From: Treponema sp.
GTDB lineage: Bacteria > Spirochaetota > Spirochaetia > Treponematales > Treponemataceae
Direction of reading: 5' to 3'
Assembly (NCBI GenBank): GCA_022010055.1
Contig: CP091737.1
Location: 310,001-374,000, forward strand
DNA length: 64,000 bases
The notes under the pieces were generated by a model that saw only the letters and a program-made list of their open reading frames with translations, ran no database searches and was not told the DNA's origin. Below are positions 8,652 to 19,110 of this stretch, one piece after another. A program made the translations under genes and the position numbers. Position 1 is the stretch's first letter. The number at the start of each line of letters is the position of its first letter.

Positions 8652-11600
8652 ATGAAAAGAAATTCTTTTGTAAAAATCGCGGTGCTTTCCTTGCTCTCTG
8701 TTTCAGCCTTGGCTTTTGCAGAACCAGGAGTTAAATATATTTCACCGAACAATGATGGTGTTCAGGACAATCTTACGATTCCGCTGAAAATTTCCGACAG
8801 GCATCTTATAAAATCATGGAGTCTTGTTGTTGAAGATTCTGATGGTAAAGTTGTGCGTACAATAGGAAACAAGGTTGCGCTTCCTGAAAAAGTCAATGCG
8901 AAGTCTTTTTTTAAGCAGCTTGTGACACCAAAAAAGGGCGTTGCTGTTCCTGCGGCTGTTACCTGGAACGGAGCGATGGACAACGGAGAAAATGCGCCTG
9001 ACGGAACATATTATTATTATTTTACTGCCACTGACGATAACGGAAATGTTGGAAAGACAGGAAAATATGCGGTTGTGGTCGACACAAAAGCTCCGGAGAT
9101 TGCGCTTTCGCAGCCTGCGGATAAGATTTTTGGCGAGGGCGCAAAGTCCGACTTTGCCATAAAGCAGTCCGGCTCAAAGGAGACAAAATGGACTGGAACT
9201 TTTAAAAACGCGCAGGGGCAGGTTGTAAGAACTTTAATCTGGGAAAATAATTCGCCAGAGCCATTTAAATGGAGCGGAACGGACGATACCGGAAAAAATG
9301 TTCCGGATGGCGTTTATTCTTACGAAGTGACTTCAACTGATGAGGCAGGAAATACTTCGGAAAATGCGGTTATTGCAAACATAATTTATTCCGCGGAAAA
9401 ACCAGCCACAAACATTTTTATTGCAGGAAGCAGATATTTTTCACCGGAAACGGACTCTGTTCATTCAGCAATCAAGTTTGACGTTACTATTCCTGTTCCG
9501 GAGGCTTCTAGCGGAAACAAGCTTACCTCATGGTCGGTGGAAGTCGCCGACTCAAGCGGAAATATCCGCCGTTCCTACAGCAGCGCGAAAACCCAAGTTC
9601 CGCCGAAGGAAATTATTTTTGATGGAAAAGACGAAAGCGGAAAAATCCTGCCGAACGGAAAGTATCAGGCGGTTGTAAAGGCTTCTTACCTGAACGGATT
9701 TGAAGCCGCTCTGCTGAAGTCACCTGAATTTGTTCTGGATACAACAAAGCCTTCTGCTCAGATTGGAATTTCTTCTTCAATTTTTGGCGGAGCAGACAAG
9801 CCGAACGTAAAAATTTCAATGCTTGACGATAATGCCGGAAAATATGCGGCGATTCCTGCATGGCGCGGAAGAATCTTCAATGCTGAAACAGGCGCTACAG
9901 TGCGCGAATATAACTTCGGTCAGTATCTTCCGGACAGCATTTATGGAACGGCTTTAATGCGGATGGAAAGCTTGCTTCTGATGCAAAATATAAATTTGAG
10001 CTTTCCGCGACAGACTTTGCAGGAAACAAGGGTGTTGTTGTTGCTAAAGACACATTTACTCTGGATACAAAAAAGGCTACATTGCTTCTTTCTTTGAGCG
10101 ATTCTGCGTTCAGCCCGAATAATGACAAGGTAAAAGACACGGTTCAGTTCCTTCCGGTATTAAAAGATGCCTCTGGAATAGAATCTTACGACCTTGTTAT
10201 AAGAAATGCAAAGAATACAGACATAAGGACAATACACGGAACAAAATCATTGCCGGCCTCGCTTTCCTGGGATGGTAAAGATTCTTCTGGAATTGTAAGC
10301 GCGGACGGAACTTATCATGCGACTCTGATTGTAATGACGACAAACGGAAATATGATTTCAGTTGACTCCTCAAATTTTGTGCTTGATACAGTTTCTCCTT
10401 ATCTTGCCGCAAGCGCGCCTTGGTCTGCGTTCAGTCCGGATGGAGACGGAATTCAGGACACAATTCCTGTTACAATAACTGGATGCACCCAGGAAAACCT
10501 TTGGACTGCTGAAATCAAGGATTCAAAATAAAGTTGTAAAACGCTACTCATGGAAGGGAAAGGTTAGAACCGACGCAAAGGATTTCTTTGAATGGGACGG
10601 CTCTGACGAATCAGGAAACAGAGTTGCCGACGGCGTTTATTCAATCGTTATTTCTTCTACGGACGAAGCTGGAAACGCGTTCAGTACAACGATGTCAGGA
10701 TTTACTCTTGACTCAAGGGAAACAAAGATTTATGTGACAGCCGAAAATGAAGGAATTCTCCAAACGGCGATAAAATTCTTGACACGCAGAAATTCAATAT
10801 AAAAGCTTCTGTTCCAGACGGAATTTTGACATGGAAATTTGATATCCGCAGTGAAAACGGAACTTCAGTGCGCTCGTGGTCAGACAAGGACAGCGCGAAC
10901 CTTCCGGCGTCAATTGTATGGGATGGACTTGACCGCGATGGAAAGGTCGCGGAGGGAACATTTACCGGCACATTGAACGTTGCATACAAAAAAGGAAACA
11001 AAGTGGATGCAGTTTCTTCTCCGTTTATCTGTACCGCAGTTCCGCCGGTTCTTAGCGTAAAAACCGCTCCTGAATATTTAGCCCGGACAACGACGGTACG
11101 GATGATGATCTGTTTATTAAACTTAGCGGAACTTCAAAAGCGATGATAAAAAACTGGTCATTTGTGATTGATGACCCGAACGGAAAAGTTTTCTGGCAGA
11201 TAAAGGGAAATTCTTCCATTACAGAAAGGATTGTATGGGACGGTCTGAGCAATACGCAGAAAAATGCGAAAGGCTATGCTGAACGCGTACAGTCTGCGAT
11301 GGATTATCCGTATACTTTCACAGTTTCTGATAACCTTGGCATGACAAGCGTTGTAAAGGGTGTTATTTCTGTTGATGTTCTTGTAATCCGCGACGGCAAT
11401 GTCTTAAAAATGGCAGTTCCTTCTATTATATTCCGCTCGGACAACGCGGACTTTAAGACTTCAAAAGAAGTCGCCCGTGGACTTGACCCTGCGATTGCGG
11501 CAAACAACGAACGAGTCCTTAAACGAATTGCGGAAATCTTGAATAAGTTCAAAGATTACAAAGTTACGATTGCAGGTCATGCGAACCGTCTTACAGATCT

Positions 11601-11823
11601 GGAGGCGGAAGAAACGGAAGACAATATGCGTCAGTGGGGGCCGGCGTTGATTCCGCTTTCTGCAAAGCGCGCTGAATTTGTAAAAGATTACCTTGTGAAA
11701 AAAGGAATCAACGCAAACAGACTTTCAACAGTCGGAAAAGGCGGCACAGAGCTCGTTGTTGACTACAAGGACAAAGACAACAACTGGAAAAACCGCCGCG
11801 TAGAATTTATTCTGGAAAAATAG
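8652..11823 (+). CDS. OmpA-family surface protein with FlgD-like repeats (frame-disrupted)
   Basis: One gene read through at least four frameshifts (near 9948, 10528, 10752 and 11083). After a signal peptide (ending SALAFAEPG), the product repeats the module YFSPNxDGxxDxL...WxxDGxDxxGxxxxDGxYxYxxxATDxAGN six or more times, matching FlgD/Ig-like domains. The last ~140 residues form an OmpA C-terminal domain (VTIAGHANR, LSAKRAEFVKDYLVKKGI, NRRVEFIL) that binds peptidoglycan. Two of the shifts fall inside SPN/SPD motifs where one T is missing from a T-run, so sequencing error is likely. It would tether the outer membrane to the wall while exposing Ig-like repeats. Length would be ~1055 residues. 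Confidence 0.8.
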
Positions 11824-11840
11824 CGGCCGGAAAAAATTAT

Positions 11841-11896
11841 ATCTTGGTTTTTGCCGATATAAAAAATAGATTCGGCAAAAACCAAGATTTTTTTTA
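11841..11896 (+). terminator. Rho-independent terminator after the OmpA-like gene
   Basis: A perfect 17-bp stem (ATCTTGGTTTTTGCCGA with its complement), a 14-nt AT loop and a run of T residues, 18 bp after the stop codon. Confidence 0.93.
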
Positions 11897-11900
11897 TTAT

Positions 11901-12108
11901 AACCTTAATTTCGATTTTTTTGCAAATTATGAAAAACGCTCTCGGCAGATTTTCAATTTGCTCAGATGGATTTGGCTTGCGCTACGCTTGTATTAATTCG
12001 GGTGCTCCGCACTTTAATTAATTCAATCGCCAAAAATCTTCACAAATTGCAATTCTGCCTGCGCTTTTATTCTTTTTACAAAAAACTCGACATTCAGGCT
12101 ATTATAAT
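11901..12108 (-). repeat. Dispersed ~190-bp imperfect palindrome, copy B
   Basis: Same family as the copy at 1656, in opposite orientation. It begins CCTTAATTTCGA and ends AAAAAACTCGACATTCAGG. It contains the extra GCTTGCGCTACGCTTGTATT module in the centre. It abuts the tRNA-Asn tandem array. Confidence 0.85.
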
Positions 12109-12112
12109 AAAG

Positions 12113-12725
12113 TTCGATATTTCAGAAGTCTTTAACGGCTGCTGCAGGTTTTGCCGTTACGGTCGCAAACGTCCTGTTTGCTTCCTCCACGGCGTCTTCG
12201 TTCGCTGACGGTGGCGTCCGTGCCACCTAATCGCCTGCGGCGCGCTCACTACGCTTCAAAACCTAGTTTTTTTGGGAAGAATTAAATTTCTTGTTAAAAT
12301 AAAAAAGACTTCTGATTTTCAGAAGTCTTTTCGGCTGCTGCAGGTTTTGCCGTTACGGTCGCAAACATCCTGTTTGCTTCCTTCACGGCGTCTTCGTTCG
12401 CTGACGGTGGCATCCGTGCCACCTATTCGCCTGCGGCGCGCTCACTACGCTTCAAAACCTGGTTTTTTGAGGGAAAATTAAATTTCTTGTTAAAATAAAA
12501 AAGACTTCCGATATTTCAGAAGTCTTTAGCGGCTGCTGCAGGTTTTGCCGTTACGGTCGCAAACGTCCTGTTTGCTTCCTCCACGGCGTCTTCGTTCGCT
12601 GACGGTGGCATCCGTGCCACCTATTCGCCTGCGGCGCGCTCACTACGCTTCAAAACCTGGTTTTTTGGGAGAAATTTAAATTTCTTGTTAAAATAAAAAA
12701 GACTTCTGATTTCCAGAAGTCTTTT
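12113..12725 (-). repeat. Tandem array of ~197-bp units copying the tRNA-Asn 3' end and terminator
   Basis: Three units precede the intact tRNA-Asn on the plus-strand map. The shared GGCTGCTGCAGG (3' end of the tRNA) begins at 12137, 12333, 12531 and, in the real tRNA, 12727: periods of 196, 198 and 196. Each unit has a copy of about 18 nt of tRNA 3' end, a GACTTCTG/CAGAAGTC terminator hairpin (incomplete in the outermost copy), an AT-rich AAATTTCTTGTTAAAATAAA spacer and a GC-rich module of ~110 bp. The module lies between CAAAACC- and GGTTTTG-like sequences, as if inserted in the T-loop. It contains short hairpins such as GCAAACGTCCTGTTTGC. Confidence 0.9.
12690..12725 (-). terminator. Terminator of tRNA-Asn
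   Basis: Minus-strand hairpin GACTTCTG-GAAAT-CAGAAGTC followed by TTTTTTATTTT, starting four bases after the tRNA discriminator. Near-copies occur in the array further downstream. Confidence 0.92.
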
Positions 12726-12798
12726 CGGCTGCTGCAGGTTTTGAACCTGCGACACATGGATTAACAGTCCATTGCTCTACCAGCTGAGCTAAGCAACC
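12726..12798 (-). tRNA. tRNA-Asn (GTT)
   Basis: A 73-nt cloverleaf. The acceptor GGTTGCT pairs with AGCAGCC, with a G discriminator and no encoded CCA. D arm GCTCAGCTGGTAGAGC; anticodon stem-loop TGGACTGTTAATCCA with anticodon GTT; T arm GCAGGTTCAAAACCTGC. All stems pair. The 3' end is the source of the repeated segment in the adjacent array. Confidence 0.97.
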
Positions 12799-12822
12799 AT
12801 TTATTCTTGCGAATGTGCTAAT

Positions 12823-12852
12823 ACTATATACTTTTTGTTTCTTTTATGTCAA
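12823..12852 (-). promoter_or_regulatory. Promoter of tRNA-Asn
   Basis: On the minus strand TTGACA (plus 12847-12852) is followed by TATAGT (plus 12823-12828) with an 18-bp spacer, or by TATATA with 16 bp. Transcription would start about 20 bases before the tRNA. Confidence 0.75.
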
Positions 12853-12971
12853 TATTTTTATGGTGAAATTTGGAAAAAAGATGATGATTTGTGTGTCTTG
12901 CGTCAAAAGTTGTTGCAGTGCAGTATTCCTTCCCTGGTCTTGTTACAATAGAAAGATATTAAAAATTATCA

Positions 12972-13136
12972 TAGACAAAACTAAAAAAAAACGTAATAAT
13001 AACCTTATGCACACGATTTTTACAAATACACTAAATGTCGTACTCGTCTTTAATTCTAACTGAGGTTAGTTCGGGTGACTTATGTGTATGTAAAATTTAT
13101 ATACTAAAAAAAGCTCTCCGGACGGAGGGCTTTTTT
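12972..13136 (+). promoter_or_regulatory. Possible attenuator leader upstream of acetolactate synthase
   Basis: A short ORF at 13007-13063 encodes MHTIFTNTLNVVLVFNSN, in which L, V, V, L, V are clustered, as expected for a branched-chain amino-acid leader peptide. A weak stem around its stop (GTC-ACTCG with CGGGTGAC) could act as a pause hairpin. It is followed by a strong terminator hairpin (13111-13136) 38 bases before the ilvB start. TAGACA/TAATAA with a 16-bp spacer lies at 12972-12999, but would place the start almost at the leader ATG, and no Shine-Dalgarno is seen. Regulation by attenuation is an inference. Confidence 0.42.
13111..13136 (+). terminator. Intrinsic terminator in the ilvB leader
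   Basis: AAGCTCTCCG and CGGAGGGCTT pair over ten positions (one G-T) with a GA turn, then TTTTTT. Its position between the leader ORF and the ilvB ATG suggests conditional termination. Confidence 0.85.
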
Positions 13137-13173
13137 GTTTTAGGACAAAATTACAGGATTTACAGGAGTTTTT

Positions 13174-14947
13174 ATGAAAAGGACTGGCGCTCAGATTATT
13201 GTAAAATTATTGGAAATGCGTGGAATTAAAACTGTCGCGGGAATTCCGGGCGGTTCAATCCTTCCGCTGTACGATGAGCTTGCAAAAAGCAATATTCATC
13301 ATGTGCTTGTGCGCCAGGAGCAAGCCGCAGGCTTTTTTGCGCAGGGAATTGCAAGAACAACAGGGCTTCCTGCTGTATGTATGGCAACCAGCGGCCCTGG
13401 CGCAATGAACCTTTTGACCGCCGTTGCGGACGCCCGCTCGGACTCAATTCCAATTATCGCCATTACAGGGCAGGTAAACACAAACCTTATTGGAACAGAC
13501 GCTTTTCAGGAAGCCGATACATTCGGGCTTTCTTTCCTATTACAAAGCACAGCGTTATGGTTAAAAATGTGGCCGAGCTTTTTACAGCAATTCCAGACGC
13601 CTTTGAGATTGCCATGAACGGCAGGCCGGGGCCGGTTCTTATTGATGTTCCAAGGAACATTCAGCTTGCGGAATATGAATTTGATGAATGGCCTGAGGTA
13701 AAAGAGCCTCTTCCGGAAGAAAAATCCGTCCGCTTTCACACAAAGCCTGATGAAATGAAAGTCCTTATAGAAAGAGCCGCGGAGCTTCTTCTTGAGGCAA
13801 AAAAGCCTTGTCTTTATCTGGGCGGCGGCTGCAATAACATCGCGGCTGCAAAGGCAGTCCGGGAATTCAAAAAAAATTACCGCCTTCCTGTTGTTTCCTC
13901 TCTTATGGGCTTGGGATGCGTTCCTCATTCTGACCCGGATTTCGCCGGAATGGTAGGAATGCACGGAAGCTATGCGGCTAATGTTGCGATGAACGAAAGC
14001 GACCTTGTCCTTGCGGCCGGCGTACGTTTTGACGACAGGGCTACAGGCGTAGTCTCAAAATTTTGTCCGAATGCAAAAATAATTCACATAGACGTTGATG
14101 CGGCGGAAATAAATAAAATCATTCCTTCAAATTTAAGCATAGTTGCAAAAGTTGAAACGATTTTTCCGAAAATTTCTTCCTGCGTTGAACAAAAACTTAA
14201 GTCGTCTTATGAAGCTGAAAATTCTTTGGAATCAGACCGCGCCATGTGGTGCGAAAAAATAATCGAGATTAACAGAAAGAATTGTTCACTTCTTTGCGGC
14301 TCGCCTTCGCAAGACGAAAAAAATGCGCGCTTTAAGGACAGCGTAAATCCGCGGGCTTTTATTGCTTCTGTTCCCGGCCTTGCGGAAAAAGCCGGAATTA
14401 AACGCTCCGACCTTCTGGTTACAACGGATGTAGGGCAGCACCAGATGTTTGCGGCGCAGTATTATCCTGTGGAAGAGCCCCGGACATTCCTTACTTCCGG
14501 AAGTCTTGGAACAATGGGATTCGGACTTCCTGCGGCATTGGGCGCGGCGATGGAAACCCTGAAAAACGCGTGATTTGTTTTTCAGGCGACGGCTCGATAA
14601 TGATGAACATTCAGGAGCTGGCGACCCTTGCGGAAAACAACCTTGCCGTAACTGTAATTGTTTTTGAAAACGGAACGCTTGGAATGGTTTACCAGCAGCA
14701 GAAATTCCTTTTTGAAAAAAATTATTCCGCCAGCGAATTTATGGCTTCGCCGGATTTATTAAAGATTGCGGAAGGCTTCGGAATAGAGGCTATAGATGCA
14801 GATTCAGATTCTGAATGGTACATAAAGGCGTTTTCCCCGGACAGAAAGAAAAAGCCGTGCTTTGTCCGCGTAAGGGTTGACCCGGAGGAAAACGTTCTGC
14901 CGTTTGTCCCAGGCGGAAAAGCAAACATAGACAGCATAAGAGATTAA
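13174..14947 (+). CDS. ilvB: Acetolactate synthase large subunit (two frameshifts)
   Basis: ThDP-dependent enzyme that condenses two pyruvates, or pyruvate with 2-oxobutyrate, at the start of valine, leucine and isoleucine synthesis. Domains run in the normal order. The N-terminal PYR domain has AGIPGGSILPLYDEL and the catalytic Glu in VRQEQAAGF. The central domain has GRPGPVLIDVPRN. The C-terminal PP domain has GTMGFGLPAALGAA and the thiamine/Mg motif SGDGSIMMNIQELATLAENN. Total length ~590 residues is normal. Single-base losses near 13540 (SFP-ITKH) and near 14565 (GAAAACCC read as GAAACCC) break the frame. No small subunit or ilvC follows. Confidence 0.93.
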
Positions 14948-14951
14948 AAAA

Positions 14952-16284
14952 TTAAATATGCATAAGATTTTCGCGTTCCTGTTCACGCCAGGCGGTTTCT
15001 TTCTGGATAAGCTCCTTTTCGCTTTCGGCGCGCTCTTTTGCATATTCCATGACTTCATCTTTAAGCTGAATCATTGCGTCGGCGATTATCGGCTCAAACT
15101 GAGTTCCTTTGCCTTCCTCAATAATCTTTATCGTCTTTTCAATTGAAAAAGCCGGCTTGTACGGACGGTAGCTTAAAAGTGCGTCGGTTACATCGGCGAC
15201 CGCCATAATTCTTGCGCACAGCGGAATCTCTTCTCCCTTAATCTTGTTCGGGTAACCTGTTCCATCGTAGCGTTCATGGTGGCAAAGCGCCATTTGAGCC
15301 GCAACTTTGGTAAAGTCCTCGTTGTAGATTTTAGGCATCGCCTGAATTATCTCGCAGCCAATATCCGGATGTCTTTTCATCATCCCGTATTCCTGCTCCG
15401 TAAATTTTCCAGGCTTCATAAGAATGTGGTCCGGAATGTAAATCTTTCCTATGTCGTGAAGGTTTGCCGCCGCGGAAAAAAGCTCGATATTCTTTTGGGA
15501 AAGCTCATCTTTGTAATAGCCCTGCTCTTTTAGCTTGTAGCACAGCATCCTTACGTAGGTTACAGTGTGCTCTACGTGGAAGCCCGTAACGAGCTCGTGT
15601 TTTTTCAGCACAAGCGGAACAAACTTCATAAATTCAAGCTGGGTCTGCTCTAGCTTTAAGTTCCTGTCAATTGCCGAGCTCAAAGTCTTTTTATTTTTTT
15701 TTGCCACATTGTACGCAATCATACATACAAAAATAAATTCAATAGTAAAGCCTGCAGAAAAGGCGATGCAGTCGGATAAAGGCGATGCACCGAACGTAAT
15801 TCCTTCGTTAAAGCGGTTAAGCGATTTTCCGTACTGCGAAAGAATCATTCCAAGATAGTTCATTAAGGACAAAAACATAGTGAGCTTTACGTCGTAGTAA
15901 AGGCAGCTTAAAAAGACAATAATGCCGTATGAGATGTAAATTCCGATGTGCGAGTTTGTTCCTAAAAAGTCAAGTATGCAGGAAGCGCCTATAAGCCCGA
16001 AATATTTCGCCGCATTCTGGATAATTTCAAAGGTGTCGGGATGATTTTCCTTGAATTTCGCGGAGCTGAATCCGTACACAAGCGCAAGAGCTATCACAGA
16101 AAACAGAAAAATCAAAAGCTCTGAAAAAATTATGAAATCTGTCTTGATATTAAAAAAATCTTGAAATAAGAAAGGATTAAAAAAACACTGGAGCGAGAAA
16201 ATTCATCAGAATCAGAATTTTAGTAACAAGCTTGTTTATTTTAAAAGTATTGTCCTCAAAGAATTCGTCCTGTTTGCTGCCCAT
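14952..16284 (-). CDS. Membrane-anchored HD-GYP domain protein (one frameshift)
   Basis: The HD-GYP domain (C-terminal ~200 residues) has HDIGKIYIPDHIL, then CHHERYDGTGYP, the HHExxDGxGYP signature, and PLCARIMAVADVTDALLS. It is thus a likely c-di-GMP phosphodiesterase. The N-terminal part has about six hydrophobic helices. The frame open from 16115 lacks its beginning: a preceding 34-codon segment starts at the ATG at 16284 (AACAGG upstream, MGSKQDEFFED) and joins the main frame if one base is removed from the seven-A run at 16179-16185. It is convergent with ilvB, four bases apart. Confidence 0.85.
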
Positions 16285-16320
16285 AAACCTGTTTTCTCCT
16301 TTTTTTTGTTTTCGGGAAAT

Positions 16321-16364
16321 AAAAAAAAATCTTCCGCCTGAATGTTTAGAACCTGCGGAAGATT
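16321..16364 (-). terminator. Terminator of adenylate kinase gene
   Basis: Minus-strand stem AATCTTCCGC/GCGGAAGATT with a 17-nt loop, followed by TTTTTTTTT, 16 bp after the adk stop. Confidence 0.88.
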
Positions 16365-16379
16365 TATTTTCTTTGCTAA

Positions 16380-17015
16380 CTATTTTTCAACAGGAAAAAC
16401 CTTTTTAAATTCCTTCAGCAAATCCGCGGTCTCAATCGCAGAATCAAAGTTGTGGATTTTTCCCAGTTCCGAATAGAACTTTATGAGCGGCTCTGTCTGC
16501 TCGCGGTAAACTTCCATTCTGTGCAGGATAGATTCCTGCTTGTCGTCGTCGCGCTGATAAATTTCGCCGCCGCATTTGTCGCAGACACCTTCTTTTGCAG
16601 GCGGAAGCGTAAGCACATTGTAGTTTGCGCCGCAGTTTCTGCATACGCGCCGTGTGCTAAGTCTTTTTATAACAAGCTCGTCATCTGCCTGGAAATTTAC
16701 AACTGCAACTTCAGGGCAAATGGAAACAAACATCTCTGCCTGTGGAATTGTGCGCGGAAATCCGTCAAGAATAAAACCGTTCTTGCAGTCATCCTTTGAA
16801 ATTCTGTCCTTTACAAGCTCGCAGGTTAAGTCATCGCTTACCAGGGAACCTGAATCAATGATGGCTTTTACTTTAACTCCGAGCGGAGTCTGATTTTTAA
16901 TGTTTGCGCGAAAAATATCGCCGGTCGAAATATGTGGAATTTTGTACTCTTCTGCAACTTTTACAGCAAGCGAACCTTTTCCAGCTCCTGGAGGTCCCAA
17001 AAAAATGAAATTCAT
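16380..17015 (-). CDS. adk: Adenylate kinase
   Basis: Catalyses ATP + AMP to 2 ADP in the cytoplasm. The 211-residue protein begins with the P-loop GPPGAGKG (residues 7-14). It has the AMP-binding HISTGDIFRANI, the GFILDGFPRTIPQAEMF segment and a long LID domain carrying four cysteines (CRNCG and CDKCG, about residues 128-150) that would bind zinc, as in Gram-positive-type enzymes. The arginines of RRVCR and RMEVYREQTEPL are in place. It is a single gene with its own terminator. Confidence 0.97.
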   Translation of the reverse strand: MNFIFLGPPGAGKGSLAVKVAEEYKIPHISTGDIFRANIKNQTPLGVKVKAIIDSGSLVSDDLTCELVKDRISKDDCKNGFILDGFPRTIPQAEMFVSICPEVAVVNFQADDELVIKRLSTRRVCRNCGANYNVLTLPPAKEGVCDKCGGEIYQRDDDKQESILHRMEVYREQTEPLIKFYSELGKIHNFDSAIETADLLKEFKKVFPVEK

Positions 17016-17177
17016 TTTAACTCCTAAATTTATAAAATAACTTTATTATTCTACTATAATATCAGCGAATTTGCAAAAAAAAATTGGAGCGCGTTTCATC
17101 TGTGCGCGGCCCGCTTTTGCTGCAAGTCCTCGCGTTCGCTCCGGTCTTTCCGCCACAATCGGGGCTAAGTTTCTTCT

Positions 17178-19072
17178 TTACCGCAGTTCTTCCAGCGCGC
17201 CGGAATTGTTTTCCAGGATTTCTGGCAGCAGGTAAACATCGGAAACTCCGCCTACAAGAATCGCTCCCATTCCCATTTCAAGCGGCACGGAAAGGTCCAT
17301 GTCGTAGCGGTCTCCTACGGAAATACATTCTTCCGCCCTGGAACCTGTTTCCTTTAAGGCCAGCAGGAACGGCTCGTACGCCGGCTTTGATTTTCCGGAA
17401 GTGTCAAGCCCGATTATCTTTGGAATAAGGCATGAGATTCCGAGCGCTTCCAGCGTCTTTTTTGCCGGCAGGACAGGATTGTTTGTAACGCAGATTATCT
17501 TGTATTTTTTTCTCAGCGCTTCAATTGTTTTAATCAGCCTGTCGTCCTTTTTCAGGAAATTTCCGGGCTCAAGAAGTTTTCTGCGCATTTCAACGCTTTC
17601 GTTTATCGTAACCCCAAAATTGGTCAGGGTGTTTCCAAGGCTGATTTTTTTTCCGCCGTGCTGTTTTGACCAGTTTCGCCTGAACTCGCTTATTTCGTTC
17701 CGCGCGGCGCGTGCGGTTATTCCGTGCTTTTTAGCCCAGTACCGTATCTGCGCGTCAACCTGCTCAAAGGCGTATGCCGGCGATGTGTAAAGGGTGGAGT
17801 CTATGTCAAAGATTATTGTCGTAAGATTCCGCGGAATCTTGAAAATCTTCATTTTTTTTGCGGCCGGCCGGTTTGCGTAAAAAAAATCTTTTCCGGCGAC
17901 AATGGATTTTGCCGCTTCCTGCAGATTTTCAAAATATCCAAGTCCGTACAGCGCAACAGCGGCGTTTCCTGTAAGCTCAGAATCCGGCGAATTGCACGTT
18001 TCAATGTTTATTTTGCAGTCAAAGGCTTTTTTTTCAAGCCAGCGCCTGTTTTTTGACTGTCCGCCTGTTACATTCATAGTGCCGGAAAAGCTCAGGCTGT
18101 TTTCTTCCGCAAGTTTTCTTAGGGCGTCAAGCGCATTCCGCACGGAAGCGGAAAGTTCTGAAAGAATTCTGTAGCCTTCGCTGTTCTTGTCGTCAAGCGA
18201 ATAGTCAATTATTTCTTCCCAGGAAAGCTCTCTTTTTTCTATGCAGGAAATTTCATTTTTGTATTCATTTATAATTGAACCGGACTCCGGTATGATAACG
18301 GAAATGTTCCATAGTCCGGGAATTGCGCTTGGCAAAGTCCTGAATCCTTCCTTAAAAACCGGTTTTTCTGCGCAAAGGTTTATTCCCTCGCTTGAGCCTG
18401 AGCGGTCGCACAGTTTTCCCGGTTCAACTGTGGCGGTTCCCAGCAGCGCGGCTATAAAATCAGGGCCGGCGCAAAAAACAGGAGCTTCCGGAATCCCGAA
18501 ATATTCAGATGCGGCTTTTGTCACGTTTCCCGCGCTGCGTCCCGGCGGAATGAATCCGGGAATCTTTTCAGGTTCAATTCCGAATCTCTTAAGCTCGTTG
18601 CGGCTCCAGTAGGCTTCTGTAAACCTTTCTTCCGGCAGGATGGAAACTGCGTTTCCTGTAAGCTTGTAAACAACAAATTCGGCCCGGAAAAAACGCAGGC
18701 GGAAGAATTCCATTCTTCCGGGAATTTTTCCTTAAAGGCAAGGAATCGGGGGATGTACAGGGATTTTGTTTCCTCTGCTTTTTTTTTCAATTCGCTCTGA
18801 GACCGGGCAGTTCCATAAAAGCGTCAGTCCGCTTTCAGAGACAACCGTTGGTCCGTTTCCAGAAATGCAGACTGCTGAAATCAAGCCTGCCTTGTCTTTA
18901 ATCTCTGCGAAGCCGTGCTTAAACGCTTCAAGCCATTCGTTTGCAATAAGTGAGTTGTCTTTTGTTTTGAAAAATTTTTGCGTAGAACAAAGAACCTCGC
19001 CGTTCCGGGAAATTATTCCCATTTCAGCGAGGTTGTTCCAATGTCCGCGCAAAGAATCAGTGTGTCTTCCAT
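17178..19072 (-). CDS. FGGY-family carbohydrate kinase fused to a HAD hydrolase (three frameshifts)
   Basis: The pieces join to ~630 residues from the ATG at 19072. The N-terminus ILCADIGTTSLKWGIISRNG is the FGGY phosphate-1 motif. The middle has GSSEGINLCAEKP and the C-terminal-lobe motif NVTGGQSKNRRWLEKKAFD. At about residue 415 a HAD phosphatase domain starts (TIIFDIDSTLYTSPAY, later VTNNPVLPAK, SVGDRYDMDLSVPLEMGMG), with all four HAD motifs. The sugar kinase lobe is shorter than the usual ~490 residues. No Shine-Dalgarno precedes the internal MKIFKI, so a fusion is likelier than two genes. Shifts lie near 19019 (GGGG run), 18779-18787 (nine-T run) and 18684. Substrate unknown. Confidence 0.75.
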
Positions 19073-19110
19073 TGCAGAAAATGTAAAAAAGTTAAATTCT
19101 TCCTGCGGAA

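Noticed and set aside
12815..13063. 82-residue ORF before ilvB
   Set aside because: Poor codon composition over the first 64 codons; only the last 18 codons (leader candidate) were kept.
13035..13136. T-box riboswitch upstream of ilvB
   Set aside because: No AGGGTGGNACCGCG-like T-box or AG-bulge motif was found before the terminator.
17778..17860. Separate HAD gene starting at the internal Met of the FGGY-HAD protein
   Set aside because: No Shine-Dalgarno or stop codon between the domains; the frame is continuous.
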